Origin: Cryobacterium psychrotolerans
GTDB lineage: Bacteria; Actinomycetota; Actinomycetes; Actinomycetales; Microbacteriaceae
Assembly: GCF_900101115.1 (NCBI RefSeq)
Contig: NZ_FNFU01000002.1
Location: 185,961-249,960 of the forward strand
DNA length: 64,000 bases
Reading direction: 5' to 3'
Shown: in pieces, positions 24,744 to 34,804 of the stretch
Position numbering within the stretch: the stretch's first letter is position 1
Layout of the letters: each line of letters starts with the position of its first letter
The notes under the pieces: generated by a model
The model's database searches: none
Told to the model about the DNA's origin: nothing
The model's input: only the letters and a program-made list of their open reading frames with translations
Made by a program: the position numbers and the translations under genes

Positions 24744-24998
24744 ATGGCACTAAGCAAACCTGCACGAGAGCGTGGAAGCCTGACCGCCTGGCTCAACCGG
24801 ACCCTGCTGCCCTGGATCGGGCCGCCGCCGCTCGGGCCGTACACCGACGTGCCGGATGCCGAGGTGCGGGCCGAGAAGGCGCGGTCCGTCTGCCCGATCT
24901 GCGGTGAACTCATGTCTCTGCACGAGGTGGACCGCTCCGGCGAGCGAACGATGATCTACCACCCGACGCCCGGCGTGGCCCCCGACGTAACCCCCTGA
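24744..24998 (+). CDS. Small zinc-ribbon-like protein, unknown
   Basis: An 84-residue protein with a likely metal site CPICGELMSLHEVDRSGERT ... H: Cys-x2-Cys-x6-His-x12-His in the second half. The first half is basic and Pro-rich. I do not recognise a family. It begins only 4 bp after the palindrome in the divergent gap with the OhrR-like gene, and no ribosome site is visible. TAGACT at 24731-24736, inside the palindrome, could be a -10 box for a leaderless mRNA starting at the ATG. Control by the OhrR-like protein is therefore likely but inferred. Confidence 0.65.
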   Translation: MALSKPARERGSLTAWLNRTLLPWIGPPPLGPYTDVPDAEVRAEKARSVCPICGELMSLHEVDRSGERTMIYHPTPGVAPDVTP

Positions 24999-25036
24999 GG
25001 CCCCCCTGACCTCACCCCCTCTGACCTTCCCCCTGA

Positions 25037-25087
25037 GGGGTCGCAAATCGACCTTCAGCGGGCAAACGAAGGTCGATATGCGACCCC
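25037..25087. repeat. Intergenic inverted repeat, family C-like
   Basis: ggggtcgcaaatcgacctt (25037-25055) pairs with the segment 25069-25087 with one mismatch. The loop and right arm (caaacgaaggt) resemble those of the family C elements at 1342 and 15199. It lies between two convergent genes. Confidence 0.75.
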
Positions 25088-25096
25088 TCACGGGGC

Positions 25097-25711
25097 TTAC
25101 CGGGTGAGCGAGGCGAGGATGTCGGCGCGCACCTCGGCGAGGCGCCGGCGGAGTTCCGGAACGGCTTCCGCCGGCACGCGCCCGCGGGAGGCCTGAGTGC
25201 GCAGGTCCGCGCGCAACTTCTGACGGAACTCATTCAGCACCATGTCGGCCTCGTGCAGCGCCAGGTTCGACTCGGTGTGCTGGTTCGAGGTGGCGCCGTG
25301 CCCGGCCTGGCCGGCCGACTCGTCCCTGGCCTGCCGGGCGGCCGAGGCGAGGTCGGCCCGCAGGCTCTTCATCGCCGCGTTGACGCCCATCCGCACCTCG
25401 TCCGCAAGGCGTCGGACCGAATCCGTCACGTCGCTCTCGATCGCGTCGAGCTCACCGGCGCGAGCGGCGAGCTCGGTGCGGCCGGCATCCGTGATCACGT
25501 AGACCGTCTTCCGTCCGTCGGTCGACTTGGTGACGAGCCCATCCTCCTCGAGCTTGGACAGCCGCGGGTAGATCGTGCCGGCGCTCGGGCTGTAGGTGCC
25601 GCCGAACCGCTCGCTGAGCGCCTGGATCAGCTCATAGCCGTGTCGCGGCTGCTCGGCCAAAAGGCTGAGCAGGTACAGGCGGAGGCTGCCGTGCGCGAAG
25701 ACGGGGGTCAT
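25097..25711 (-). CDS. PadR-family transcriptional regulator
   Basis: A 204-residue PadR regulator. The winged helix (about 1-85) shows LYLLSLLAEQPRHGYELIQA, YSPSAGTIYPRLSKLEEDGL and the wing TDGRKTVYVITDAG. The second half is a long helical region, partly charged, probably for dimerisation. It overlaps the upstream DUF4097 gene by 4 bp (ATGA), so both are expressed together from the region with two identical-core palindromes at 26597-26640. PadR-type proteins commonly repress their own operon, so autoregulation is likely. Confidence 0.92.
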   Translation of the reverse strand: MTPVFAHGSLRLYLLSLLAEQPRHGYELIQALSERFGGTYSPSAGTIYPRLSKLEEDGLVTKSTDGRKTVYVITDAGRTELAARAGELDAIESDVTDSVRRLADEVRMGVNAAMKSLRADLASAARQARDESAGQAGHGATSNQHTESNLALHEADMVLNEFRQKLRADLRTQASRGRVPAEAVPELRRRLAEVRADILASLTR

Positions 25712-26565
25712 GCCCGGGCCTGCCCGGAGGCATCCGTCGACCCCTCGCCGGCGGGAGACTGGCTCCCATTGGCACGGCGCACGACCGAGATATTGCCGGA
25801 GACGGAGTTCGCCCGGAGCTCCAGCCAGGCGCCGTCGAGCGCGCCGCTGCTGGCCTCGTATCCCTTGCCGAGCGTGCCCTTGATGGTCTGGTCGTCGAGT
25901 TGCAGGGTGCCCGACACCGTGTTGAGGCGGTAGCGGGTGGCCACGTCGGCGCCGAGGCGCACGGTGAGGTTGCCGCTGACGGTGTTGGTGTTGATCTCGT
26001 CCGGCGTGCCTTCGATGTCGAGGAAGACGTCGCTGCTGACCCCGTCAAGGGAGAAGCGGCGGATGCTCCCGCTCGCGGTGATCTCGCCCGAGACCGTGTG
26101 CGCCGTGATGTTGCCCGCATGACCCTGAACCGACATCTCGCCGTTCACGCCGTTGAGTTCCAGGTCGCCGACCACATCATCCACGACGATGTCGCCGGAG
26201 ACGGTGCTCAGCCGGGCGCCGTTGCGGAGCCCGGAGACGAGTGCGCTGGCCGAGATGACACCGAATTTCAAGGCCACGTCGCGCGGCACCATGATGCTGA
26301 CGTCCGCCCTGGCCGTGCCGCGGAACGACGCGAACACGTCGATGAAGTTGTCCCAGCGCAACTGCGGGTGGTCGATCTCGAGGGTGTCGCCGTCCATCGA
26401 GATCTTGAGGTCCTTGCCGGTCACGCTGTGCACCTCGACGCGGGCGCCCTGCTCGTCGTGTCCGATCACGTCAACCTTGCCGGCGATCATGCCGACCTTG
26501 AGATTCCGCACCAGTTCGACGTCGATGACCTTGGTCTGCCCGGGGGTGACTAACCACTTTTCCAC
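25708..26565 (-). CDS. DUF4097-type beta-helix protein
   Basis: A 285-residue protein made largely of short strands in a repeated pattern (LSTVSGDIVVDDVVGDLELN, AHTVSGEITASGSIRRFSL, NTVSGNLTVRLGADV, LNTVSGTLQL, ANSVSGNISVV). This is typical of DUF4097, a right-handed beta-helix also called putative adhesin. There is no signal peptide or membrane helix, so it is probably cytoplasmic. GTG 26565 is chosen because AAGGAG stands 6 bases ahead. DUF4097 genes are often paired with PadR regulators and envelope-stress or toxin-like membrane proteins; here only the PadR partner is present. Confidence 0.85.
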   Translation of the reverse strand: MEKWLVTPGQTKVIDVELVRNLKVGMIAGKVDVIGHDEQGARVEVHSVTGKDLKISMDGDTLEIDHPQLRWDNFIDVFASFRGTARADVSIMVPRDVALKFGVISASALVSGLRNGARLSTVSGDIVVDDVVGDLELNGVNGEMSVQGHAGNITAHTVSGEITASGSIRRFSLDGVSSDVFLDIEGTPDEINTNTVSGNLTVRLGADVATRYRLNTVSGTLQLDDQTIKGTLGKGYEASSGALDGAWLELRANSVSGNISVVRRANGSQSPAGEGSTDASGQARA

Positions 26566-26596
26566 TTCTGCTCCTTCATTCTTACAAAACATCTGC

Positions 26597-26640
26597 ACGC
26601 GATATATCGCGTCTCATCTGAACACGATATATCGCGTGTT
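26597..26640. promoter_or_regulatory. Twin palindromic operators upstream of the DUF4097-padR operon
   Basis: acgcgatatatcgcgt at 26597-26612 is a perfect 16-bp palindrome. A second site with the same cgatatatcg core lies at 26625-26634 inside aacacgatatatcgcgtgtt. Both are AT-rich islands in GC-rich DNA, about two and a half turns apart, ahead of the operon that encodes the PadR regulator, its likely ligand. Confidence 0.7.
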
Positions 26641-26795
26641 GGTGTTGCGCAAGGGGTGCGCCGGGCCGCGGCGCGAGGGGTGCGGTTCCTGCGCCTGTCC
26701 TCCACAGGTCGGGCGGGCCGGAAGTTATGCACAAGGGCCGGTCAAGGGTGCTTTCGGGCGGTAGGAATGTCGGTGGTTCGCCGTACCGTTGGCGT

Positions 26796-28277
26796 ATGAA
26801 AACCTTCACAGCACCACCCGGTCGGGCACTCCCGGCCGGCCCTAACCCGGGCGCTGGCCCGGGAACGAACCCGGGCGTTGACCCGGGCGGCGCGAACCCG
26901 GGCGTTGACCCGGGCCCGCTGACACCAGCGGCGGTCCACCTGGAGGAACTCGGCGCCCTCATCGACGACGTCACCGCCATCGACAAGGCGATGGCGGTGC
27001 AGGCCGCGGCGCGGGTGGTCGCGATCGACGCCGCGCGGGTCTGCAGCGAGCGGGAGCTCGACGGCAGCGCGTTCAGTCCGGCGTTGACCCGCCGGTCGCT
27101 GGTGGCCGAGCTGGCCTGCGCGCTGCGGATCCCGGAGTCGACCGCCTTGAGCCTGCTGGAGAGCAGCCGGGCCCTGGTCCACGACCTGCCCGACACTCTG
27201 GCGGCCCTGGCCGCGGGGCGGATCGGCTACCGGCAGGCGATCACCCTCGTCAACGAAACCGCGGGACTTCCGGAGGCGGCGGCCCGGCAGCTGGAGCAGG
27301 AGGCGTTGCCGTCGGCCGGCCGGTTGACCGCGTCGCAGTTCGAAAGGAAGACCAGGAAGCTGCGGGAGAGGATCCATCCGGAGTCGATCACGGCCCGGCA
27401 TGTGCGGAGCGTGGCCGACCGGGCCGTACGGTTCGACCCGGCCCGCGACGGGATGGGCTGGCTGAGCGCCTACCTGCCGGCGTCGGACGCCCTCGGCATC
27501 TACGGCCAGGTGACGGACCGGGCGATCGCCCTGCAGGGGCCGGACGAGCCGCGCACGCTCACCCAGCTGCGGGCGGACGTGTTCCGCGACCTGCTCCTGC
27601 AGACCGGCTGCGCGGAGACTGGCTGCACGCAAGCCGGCTGCACGCAGGCCGGCTGCACGGAGGCCGGCGGCACGGAGCCCGGCTGCACGGAGACCGCAGG
27701 GACGGCCGGCAGCCTGGGCGGGCTCCGGCCGAACCTGATCGTGACGGTCCCGATGCTCACCCTCCTCGGTGTCACCGAGGAGCCCGGCAGCCTCGACGGG
27801 TACGGGCCGATCGATCCCGACACGGCCAGGGCGCTGGCGGCGAAGTGTCCGAGCGCGGTGCGGATCCTGACCCACCCCGAGACCGGCGCGGTGCTCTCGG
27901 TGGGCCGGGACCGGTACACGATCCCAGCCTCGCTCCGCACGATGCTTCAGGTGCGCGACGGAACCTGCCGGCACCCCGGGTGCAGCCGGGCGGCCAGCCG
28001 CTCGGACATCGACCACGGCCTCGACTGGGCATTCGGCGGACGAACCGACCACAACAACCTCGCCCACCTCTGCCCCGTCAGCCACGCCCTCAAACACGAG
28101 GCCGGCTGGAAAGTCAGCCAGGCCAAGGACGGAACCGGCACCCTCACCTGGACAACCCCGACCGGCCACACCTACGTGACCGAATCGGAGACCATAATCG
28201 GCACCGCCATCAGCGCCGAACTCCGACAGAAGGCCACGCGAACCGACGAAGGAAGTTCAGAGGAACAGCCCTCCTAA
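26796..28277 (+). CDS. DUF222 / HNH endonuclease-domain protein (13E12-repeat type)
   Basis: A 493-residue protein. After a Pro/Gly/Asn-rich head (about 1-45, repeats like NPGVDPG) comes the helical DUF222 domain (LTRRSLVAELACALRIPEST, VHDLPDTLAALAAGRIGYRQ). The C-terminal HNH domain has CRHPGC, DIDHGLDWAFGG and NLAHLCPVSHALKH (about 390-430), with the expected His, Asn and zinc Cys residues. An unusual insert of six five-residue Gly-Cys-Thr units (about 271-300) lies between them. These proteins occur in many copies in actinobacteria; function unsettled, possibly mobile-element linked. ATG 26796 is chosen over an upstream start that would run through the promoter region. Confidence 0.85.
   Translation: MKTFTAPPGRALPAGPNPGAGPGTNPGVDPGGANPGVDPGPLTPAAVHLEELGALIDDVTAIDKAMAVQAAARVVAIDAARVCSERELDGSAFSPALTRRSLVAELACALRIPESTALSLLESSRALVHDLPDTLAALAAGRIGYRQAITLVNETAGLPEAAARQLEQEALPSAGRLTASQFERKTRKLRERIHPESITARHVRSVADRAVRFDPARDGMGWLSAYLPASDALGIYGQVTDRAIALQGPDEPRTLTQLRADVFRDLLLQTGCAETGCTQAGCTQAGCTEAGGTEPGCTETAGTAGSLGGLRPNLIVTVPMLTLLGVTEEPGSLDGYGPIDPDTARALAAKCPSAVRILTHPETGAVLSVGRDRYTIPASLRTMLQVRDGTCRHPGCSRAASRSDIDHGLDWAFGGRTDHNNLAHLCPVSHALKHEAGWKVSQAKDGTGTLTWTTPTGHTYVTESETIIGTAISAELRQKATRTDEGSSEEQPS
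27606..27695 (+). repeat. 15-bp tandem repeat inside the HNH protein gene
   Basis: Six copies of a unit close to ggctgcacgcaggcc, each encoding Gly-Cys-Thr-Gln/Glu-Ala or a variant. The result is a Cys-rich linker between the DUF222 and HNH domains. Confidence 0.85.
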
Positions 28278-28296
28278 CACGTCACCCTTCCGGCTC

Positions 28297-28356
28297 GCCG
28301 AACCGTGAGTTCGGACCCTTCCCACCGGAATGAACGTGCCGAACTCACGGTTCGGC
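28297..28356. repeat. Intergenic inverted repeat, family D (18-bp perfect stem)
   Basis: gccgaaccgtgagttcgg (28297-28314) and its exact complement (28339-28356) flank a 24-bp loop. Only this copy is seen in the window. It lies between the convergent HNH and kinase genes, like families A, B and E. Confidence 0.8.
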
Positions 28357-28366
28357 GGGAGGTTCG

Positions 28367-30283
<1,917 letters not shown>

Positions 30284-30372
30284 CCGTCGAGTCTAGGGAA
30301 CGCGGCCGCCAGAACCCCGATAAAACACCGTGAGCCGGGTGTTTGGGGGGCACGTCAGACCCTGGCGACAGG

Positions 30373-31647
30373 TCAGTCGAGCTCGGCGACCCAGAGGCGC
30401 GCGGAGACTTCCCACTTGGCGTAGTGGTTCGGGTAGGCCGAGACCTGCACGGCCTGGGCGGCCTGGGTGACCGTCAAGGACTCCCACCCGGAAATATCGA
30501 GCAGCCCGCGGGTCACGCCGCGGTTGGGGTTGTCGGTACCGCCGAAGAAGGCGCGGCTGGCGCGCACCGGATCGAGCACCTGCGCGGCCGTTCCCCAGCC
30601 GGCGCTGGGCCGCTGCTGGAAGAGCCCGAGCGAGTCGCGGTCGCCGTGCTGCACGTTGCGCAGCCCCGACTCCTGGGCGGCGGCGGCCAGCGCGATCACG
30701 AGGCCGCGGTCGCTGACGCCGGCCCTGCGGCCGACCGCGACGATGATCTCGGCGTTCACGCGCATCTCGGCCGTCAACCGGGTGATGGTGGGGATCTTCA
30801 GGACCTGCCCGGGGTAGATGATGCTGGACCAGCCAAGGCCGTTGGCGTCGAGGATTGCCTGCACCGGCACCCGGGCGGTGGCGGCGACGGTGCTGATCGT
30901 GTCGCCGCGGGCGATCGTGTAGCTGGACGGCGCAGGACCGGGGGCCGCCGCCGCCGGCCGGGCGGCGGTGGTCGGCACGGGCGCCGGGGCCGGAGTCGTC
31001 GCGGCCGCGGCGGAGCTCGCAGCGGGGGCACCGTGGGGCAGCACGATCGCCTGGCCGGGGAAGATGATGCTCGCTCGGCCCAGGCCGTTCGCGCTGAGTA
31101 CAGCGGCGGTCGACAGGCCGTGGGCGGCCGCGATGCCGCTGATCGTGTCACCGACCTTCACCTTGTAGCGCGTGATCTCCGCTGCAACGGGCTTCTTGGC
31201 GGGGACGGCGGTCGGGGCAGCTGCGTGGGTGGTCAGGGTGAGTTTCTGGCCGGGAAAGATCATCGACGACCAGCCGAGGCCGTTCAGCGCGAGCACGGAT
31301 GCCGTCGACAGGCCGAACCGCCCGCCGATGCTGCTGACGGTGTCGCCTTCGACCACGACGTACTGGGCGGGGACGGCCCTGGCCGGTGCGCTGGCAGCGA
31401 CGGCGCCCGGGCTCGGCGCCGGGACGGCGGCCGGGAGGGTGCTCTTGACCTTCGGCGGTTTCTTCACGATCGTCGCGGCATCGGCCGGCGACGCGAGATT
31501 CAGCGTCATCGCGATCGTGCTGATGATCACGATCGGGATGCTCGCGAACAGGCCGCGGGAACAGCAGGCCGCCAGGAAGCCGGGCCGGCGGGGCGTGTCG
31601 CCCGGCGCGGCATCCCCTGCGGGGATACTCTGCGACTCAGCCGACAT
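30373..31647 (-). CDS. LysM peptidoglycan-binding protein with transglycosylase-like C-terminus
   Basis: A 424-residue envelope protein. One hydrophobic helix (SIPIVIISTIAMTLNLASP, about 35-55) serves as anchor or signal, followed by a Pro/Ala linker and three LysM repeats (YVVVEGDTVSSIGGRFGLS, YKVKVGDTISGIAAAHGLS, YTIARGDTISTVAATARVP). The C-terminal domain (about 285-424; ALAAAAQESGLRNVQ, DSLGLFQQRPSAGWGT, SAYPNHYAKWEV) has the look of a lytic-transglycosylase/lysozyme-like fold, with Glu in QESG as likely catalytic acid. ATG 31647 has GGGAG 5 bases ahead. It is divergent from the Rv2175c-like gene. Role: wall binding and possibly remodelling. Confidence 0.88.
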   Translation of the reverse strand: MSAESQSIPAGDAAPGDTPRRPGFLAACCSRGLFASIPIVIISTIAMTLNLASPADAATIVKKPPKVKSTLPAAVPAPSPGAVAASAPARAVPAQYVVVEGDTVSSIGGRFGLSTASVLALNGLGWSSMIFPGQKLTLTTHAAAPTAVPAKKPVAAEITRYKVKVGDTISGIAAAHGLSTAAVLSANGLGRASIIFPGQAIVLPHGAPAASSAAAATTPAPAPVPTTAARPAAAAPGPAPSSYTIARGDTISTVAATARVPVQAILDANGLGWSSIIYPGQVLKIPTITRLTAEMRVNAEIIVAVGRRAGVSDRGLVIALAAAAQESGLRNVQHGDRDSLGLFQQRPSAGWGTAAQVLDPVRASRAFFGGTDNPNRGVTRGLLDISGWESLTVTQAAQAVQVSAYPNHYAKWEVSARLWVAELD

Positions 31648-31799
31648 GGCACTCCCGTTCCTGTGTTGCGTATGCCCCCAACGCTGGCATAGATAGGTAT
31701 CAGAGTCAATCAACGTGACGGGTGTGGTTTGAGTAAACTCGTGGGATTTCATTCGCGCGGATGTTTGTCGCTCCCGGTGTTTCATGGCAGGCTTGATCC

Positions 31800-32141
31800 G
31801 TGACCGACTCGATTTCAGAGCAGCAGTGGCTGACCATTCCCGACCTCGTCAACCTGCTCGGTCAGAGCCAGAGCCGCGTGCGGCAGTTGATTGACGACAA
31901 GCAACTCCTGGCGGTGCGCCGCGACGGCAAGCTGCAGGTTCCCGCTCTCTTCATCCGGGACGGTGCGCCCGTGCCCGAACTCCGCGGCACGCTGATCGTG
32001 CTCTCCGATGACGGCTTCACCGACGAGCAGGCGATGGAGTGGCTGCTCGAGGTTGACGACAGCCTCAGCGCCGAGCCCATCGTCGCGCTGCGAGCCGGCC
32101 GTAAGGCCGAGGTGCGACGGGTCGCCCAGGCACTCGCCTAG
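31800..32141 (+). CDS. Rv2175c-like DNA-binding protein (PknL substrate family)
   Basis: A 113-residue protein with a helix-turn-helix (WLTIPDLVNLLGQSQSRVRQ, LIDDKQLLAVRRDGKLQVPA, about 10-50) and a C-terminal helical domain (DDGFTDEQAMEWLLEVDDSL). Size and sequence match Rv2175c, a DNA-binding protein that M. tuberculosis PknL phosphorylates. Here, as there, it is encoded close to the kinase, with the LysM gene between and divergent. Thr and Ser residues at the N-terminus (MTDSIS) are plausible phosphosites. GTG start at 31800. Regulated targets are unknown. Confidence 0.87.
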   Translation: MTDSISEQQWLTIPDLVNLLGQSQSRVRQLIDDKQLLAVRRDGKLQVPALFIRDGAPVPELRGTLIVLSDDGFTDEQAMEWLLEVDDSLSAEPIVALRAGRKAEVRRVAQALA

Positions 32142-32194
32142 CTTCCCCGAGCGACAGCCTTTCCCGCAGGGCGGGGCGGCAGTACACTTCCGTC

Positions 32195-33583
32195 ATGTCG
32201 GCTCAGGCGGACGCCTACGGTGAGGCGCTGGAACGAGCGAAGGCGCACGCCATGGACTGGCTCAGTTCGGTCCCCGAGCGCCCGGTCGGCCCCCGGATCG
32301 GCGTCGGCGAGCTGGCGGCACGGCTGTCGATGGCCCTGCAGGACCAGCCCATGGACCCGGCCGACGTCATCGATGAACTTGCGGCGGTCGCCGAGCCCGG
32401 TCTGATGGCCATGCCGTCCGGCCGTTTCTTCGGCTGGGTGATCGGCGGAACCCTGCCGGCAGCCATGGCCGCCGACTGGCTGGTGAGCGCGTGGGACCAG
32501 AACGCGGCCTTGCGGTTCGCGACACCGGCGACCGCCGCCTTCGAGGAAGCCGCCGGCGCCTGGCTGATCGAGCTCCTGGGCCTGCCCTACGACGCGGACG
32601 TGGGCTTCACAACGGGAGCCACGATGGCGAACTTCGTCGGCCTCGCGTCCGGCCGGCAGTACCTTCTGCGCCGGGCCGGGTGGGACCTCGACGCCCAGGG
32701 ACTGTTCGGTGCGCCGCGCATCACGGTCTATGTCGGCCGGGAGCGTCACGAGGTCATCGACCTTGTACTCCGCTACCTGGGCCTGGGCGCGCCCGTCGAA
32801 ATCGCGGTGGACGAGCAGGGCCGACTGCGCGCGGACGCGCTGGCCGAGGCGATGGACCGCCGAACCGGCCCGGCCATCGTCTGTCTGCAGGCCGGCAACG
32901 TGCATTCCGGATCGTTCGACCCGATCGGTCAGGCCACGGCCATCGCCCACGGGCACGACTCCTGGGTGCACGTCGATGGCGCCTTCGGACTCTGGGCGGC
33001 CGCGAGCCCGCTCTACCGCGAGCACCTGTCCGGACTGGAGACCGCGGACTCCTGGGCGACGGACGCGCACAAGACCCTCAACGTGCCTTACGACTGCGGC
33101 CTTGCGATCGTCTCCCGGCCTGCCGTTGTGCGCTCGGTCTTCGGGGTCCGCACGGCCTACCTGGTCGCGGACGAGAACGGCCCGGGCGATCCGTTCGAGA
33201 AGGTCCCTGAGCTGTCCCGCCGTGCGCGCGGGATCCCGGTCTGGGCGGCCCTGCGTTCGCTCGGCCGGTCCGGAACGGTGGCGCTGGTGGAGCGGCTCGC
33301 GGAGCACGCCCGGGCGCTGGCGGCCGGCATGGCCCGGATACCGGGAGCCGAAGTTCTCAACGACGTCGTCTTCACCCAGGTCTGCGTGAGTTTCGGCGAG
33401 GACGACAGAACCCGCCGGGTGACGGAGCGGCTGCTGGCGGAGGGAACCACCTGGATGTCCGGGTCCCGCTGGCACGACCGGGATGTGCTGCGGATCTCGG
33501 TGAGCAACTGGTCCACGGATGCCGCCGACGTCGAGCTGTGCCTCGCGGCAGTCGAGCGCGCAGCGAGTGCCGTGCCCCGGTAG
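32195..33583 (+). CDS. Pyridoxal-phosphate-dependent group II decarboxylase-like enzyme
   Basis: A 462-residue fold-type I PLP enzyme of the glutamate/aromatic amino-acid decarboxylase family. The cofactor Lys lies in DSWATDAHKTLNVPYDCG (about residue 292), preceded by the cofactor-binding HVDGAFGLWAAAS with its conserved Asp. FTTGATMANFVGLASGRQYL forms the phosphate-binding segment. The substrate (an aromatic amino acid, glutamate or another) cannot be told from the sequence. It is convergent with the polyprenyl synthase gene; the 59-bp gap holds a small hairpin. Confidence 0.88.
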   Translation: MSAQADAYGEALERAKAHAMDWLSSVPERPVGPRIGVGELAARLSMALQDQPMDPADVIDELAAVAEPGLMAMPSGRFFGWVIGGTLPAAMAADWLVSAWDQNAALRFATPATAAFEEAAGAWLIELLGLPYDADVGFTTGATMANFVGLASGRQYLLRRAGWDLDAQGLFGAPRITVYVGRERHEVIDLVLRYLGLGAPVEIAVDEQGRLRADALAEAMDRRTGPAIVCLQAGNVHSGSFDPIGQATAIAHGHDSWVHVDGAFGLWAAASPLYREHLSGLETADSWATDAHKTLNVPYDCGLAIVSRPAVVRSVFGVRTAYLVADENGPGDPFEKVPELSRRARGIPVWAALRSLGRSGTVALVERLAEHARALAAGMARIPGAEVLNDVVFTQVCVSFGEDDRTRRVTERLLAEGTTWMSGSRWHDRDVLRISVSNWSTDAADVELCLAAVERAASAVPR

Positions 33584-33605
33584 GGCCGTTCGGTCGCATC
33601 AGCAC

Positions 33606-33626
33606 GCGCCCAGGTCTGGTGGGCGC
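33606..33626. terminator. Small hairpin between convergent genes
   Basis: gcgccca and tgggcgc form a perfect 7-bp stem with loop ggtctgg between the decarboxylase stop and the polyprenyl synthase stop. No T-run follows, so terminator function is only suggested by position. Confidence 0.35.
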
Positions 33627-33642
33627 TCGGACCTGGTGGACG

Positions 33643-34728
33643 CTAGAACGCGCGGCGCGTGACCCTCTCAACCAGGGAGCGGAGCTGTTCCCTGGCGTCC
33701 TCACCGATCGGCGAATCCTCCAACGCCAGCACGGCCTCCGCCACGTTGGCTTCGATCAGCGCCTCGACCCGGTCGACGGCGCCGCTGGCCAGGATCACGC
33801 GCTGCAGGGCGGCGATCCGCGCTTCGTCGAGGGCGGGGTCACCGAGCTGTTCGTCCAGGTCGTGGCGCATCGTGTCGGAGAGCCCCTGGCGCGCGAGCGC
33901 CACGAGAACGGTGCGCTTGCCCTCCCGGAGGTCGTCGCCACTGGGCTTGCCGGTGACGGCGGCGTCGCCGAACACGCCCAGCAGGTCGTCCCGGAGCTGA
34001 TATGCGATTCCGAGCGGCAGGCCGAAGGCCCGGAGCGTATCGAGCTGGGCCGGGCTCGCACCCGCCAGGGCCGCACCGATCACGAGCGGCGCCTGCACGC
34101 TGTACTTCGCGGACTTGTAAACGATGACGCGCAGGGCCCGGTCCAGCAGCTCGGCCTCCGGCTGGGTCAGCCAGGCGCGTTCCTCGAGGATGTCGAGGTA
34201 CTGGCCGGCGGTGACCTCGGTGCGCATCCGGTTGAACTCGGCGCGGGCGAGGCGGGCGGCAGTCTGGTCGGGGGCGGCGTCGAGGCCCTCGTCCAGGAGC
34301 TCGTCGCTCCAGCCGAGCAGCAGATCCCCGAGCAGGATCCCGGCGGCGCGACCGAACTCGCTCCGGCTTCCGGCCCAGGCGTTCTCGCCGTGCATGCCCT
34401 CGAACAGCTTGTGCGCGGATGCCGAGCCCCGGCGGGTGTCCGAATTGTCGATGATGTCGTCGTGGACGAGCGCCGCGGCATGGAAGATCTCGAGCGCGGC
34501 GGCCGCGGAAATGATGGGGGAGAGGTCCTGGGCACTCGACCCGGCGCCCTGCCAGCCGGAGTAGCAGAAGAGCGCCCTGAAACGCTTGCCACCGCTGAGA
34601 AACTGCCGTGAGAAAGCGACCAGGGGAGTGAGATCAGGGCTGATGGCGGCGACAATTGGAACACGCGTGCTGAGGAATTCGTCGATGCGGACCTGAACCT
34701 GTTCGACAAGACGATTGCTATCAGCCAC
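33643..34728 (-). CDS. idsA: Polyprenyl (geranylgeranyl-type) diphosphate synthase
   Basis: A 361-residue trans-isoprenyl diphosphate synthase that condenses IPP with allylic diphosphates. The first Asp-rich motif is in ALVHDDIIDNSDTRRGS (about residue 90) and the second in GIAYQLRDDLLGVFGD (about 248). GGKRFRALFCY is the substrate-binding lysine/arginine block. Its position between the pknL region and the DUF3040/mraZ genes matches idsA2 of M. tuberculosis. Products may feed carotenoid, menaquinone or undecaprenyl carrier synthesis; chain length is not predicted here. It is divergent from the DUF3040 gene. Confidence 0.9.
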   Translation of the reverse strand: MADSNRLVEQVQVRIDEFLSTRVPIVAAISPDLTPLVAFSRQFLSGGKRFRALFCYSGWQGAGSSAQDLSPIISAAAALEIFHAAALVHDDIIDNSDTRRGSASAHKLFEGMHGENAWAGSRSEFGRAAGILLGDLLLGWSDELLDEGLDAAPDQTAARLARAEFNRMRTEVTAGQYLDILEERAWLTQPEAELLDRALRVIVYKSAKYSVQAPLVIGAALAGASPAQLDTLRAFGLPLGIAYQLRDDLLGVFGDAAVTGKPSGDDLREGKRTVLVALARQGLSDTMRHDLDEQLGDPALDEARIAALQRVILASGAVDRVEALIEANVAEAVLALEDSPIGEDAREQLRSLVERVTRRAF

Positions 34729-34804
34729 GTGCCTAGCCTAGCCATCCCAGCTGGACTAGAATCAGTACCTAACCCGCTCGATCCCGAAATTGGAGGGGAA
34801 TGAG

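Noticed and set aside
26742..28169. 475-codon minus-strand open frame with regular repeats
   Set aside because: Its repeats only mirror the 15-bp tandem repeat of the DUF222-HNH gene on the other strand.
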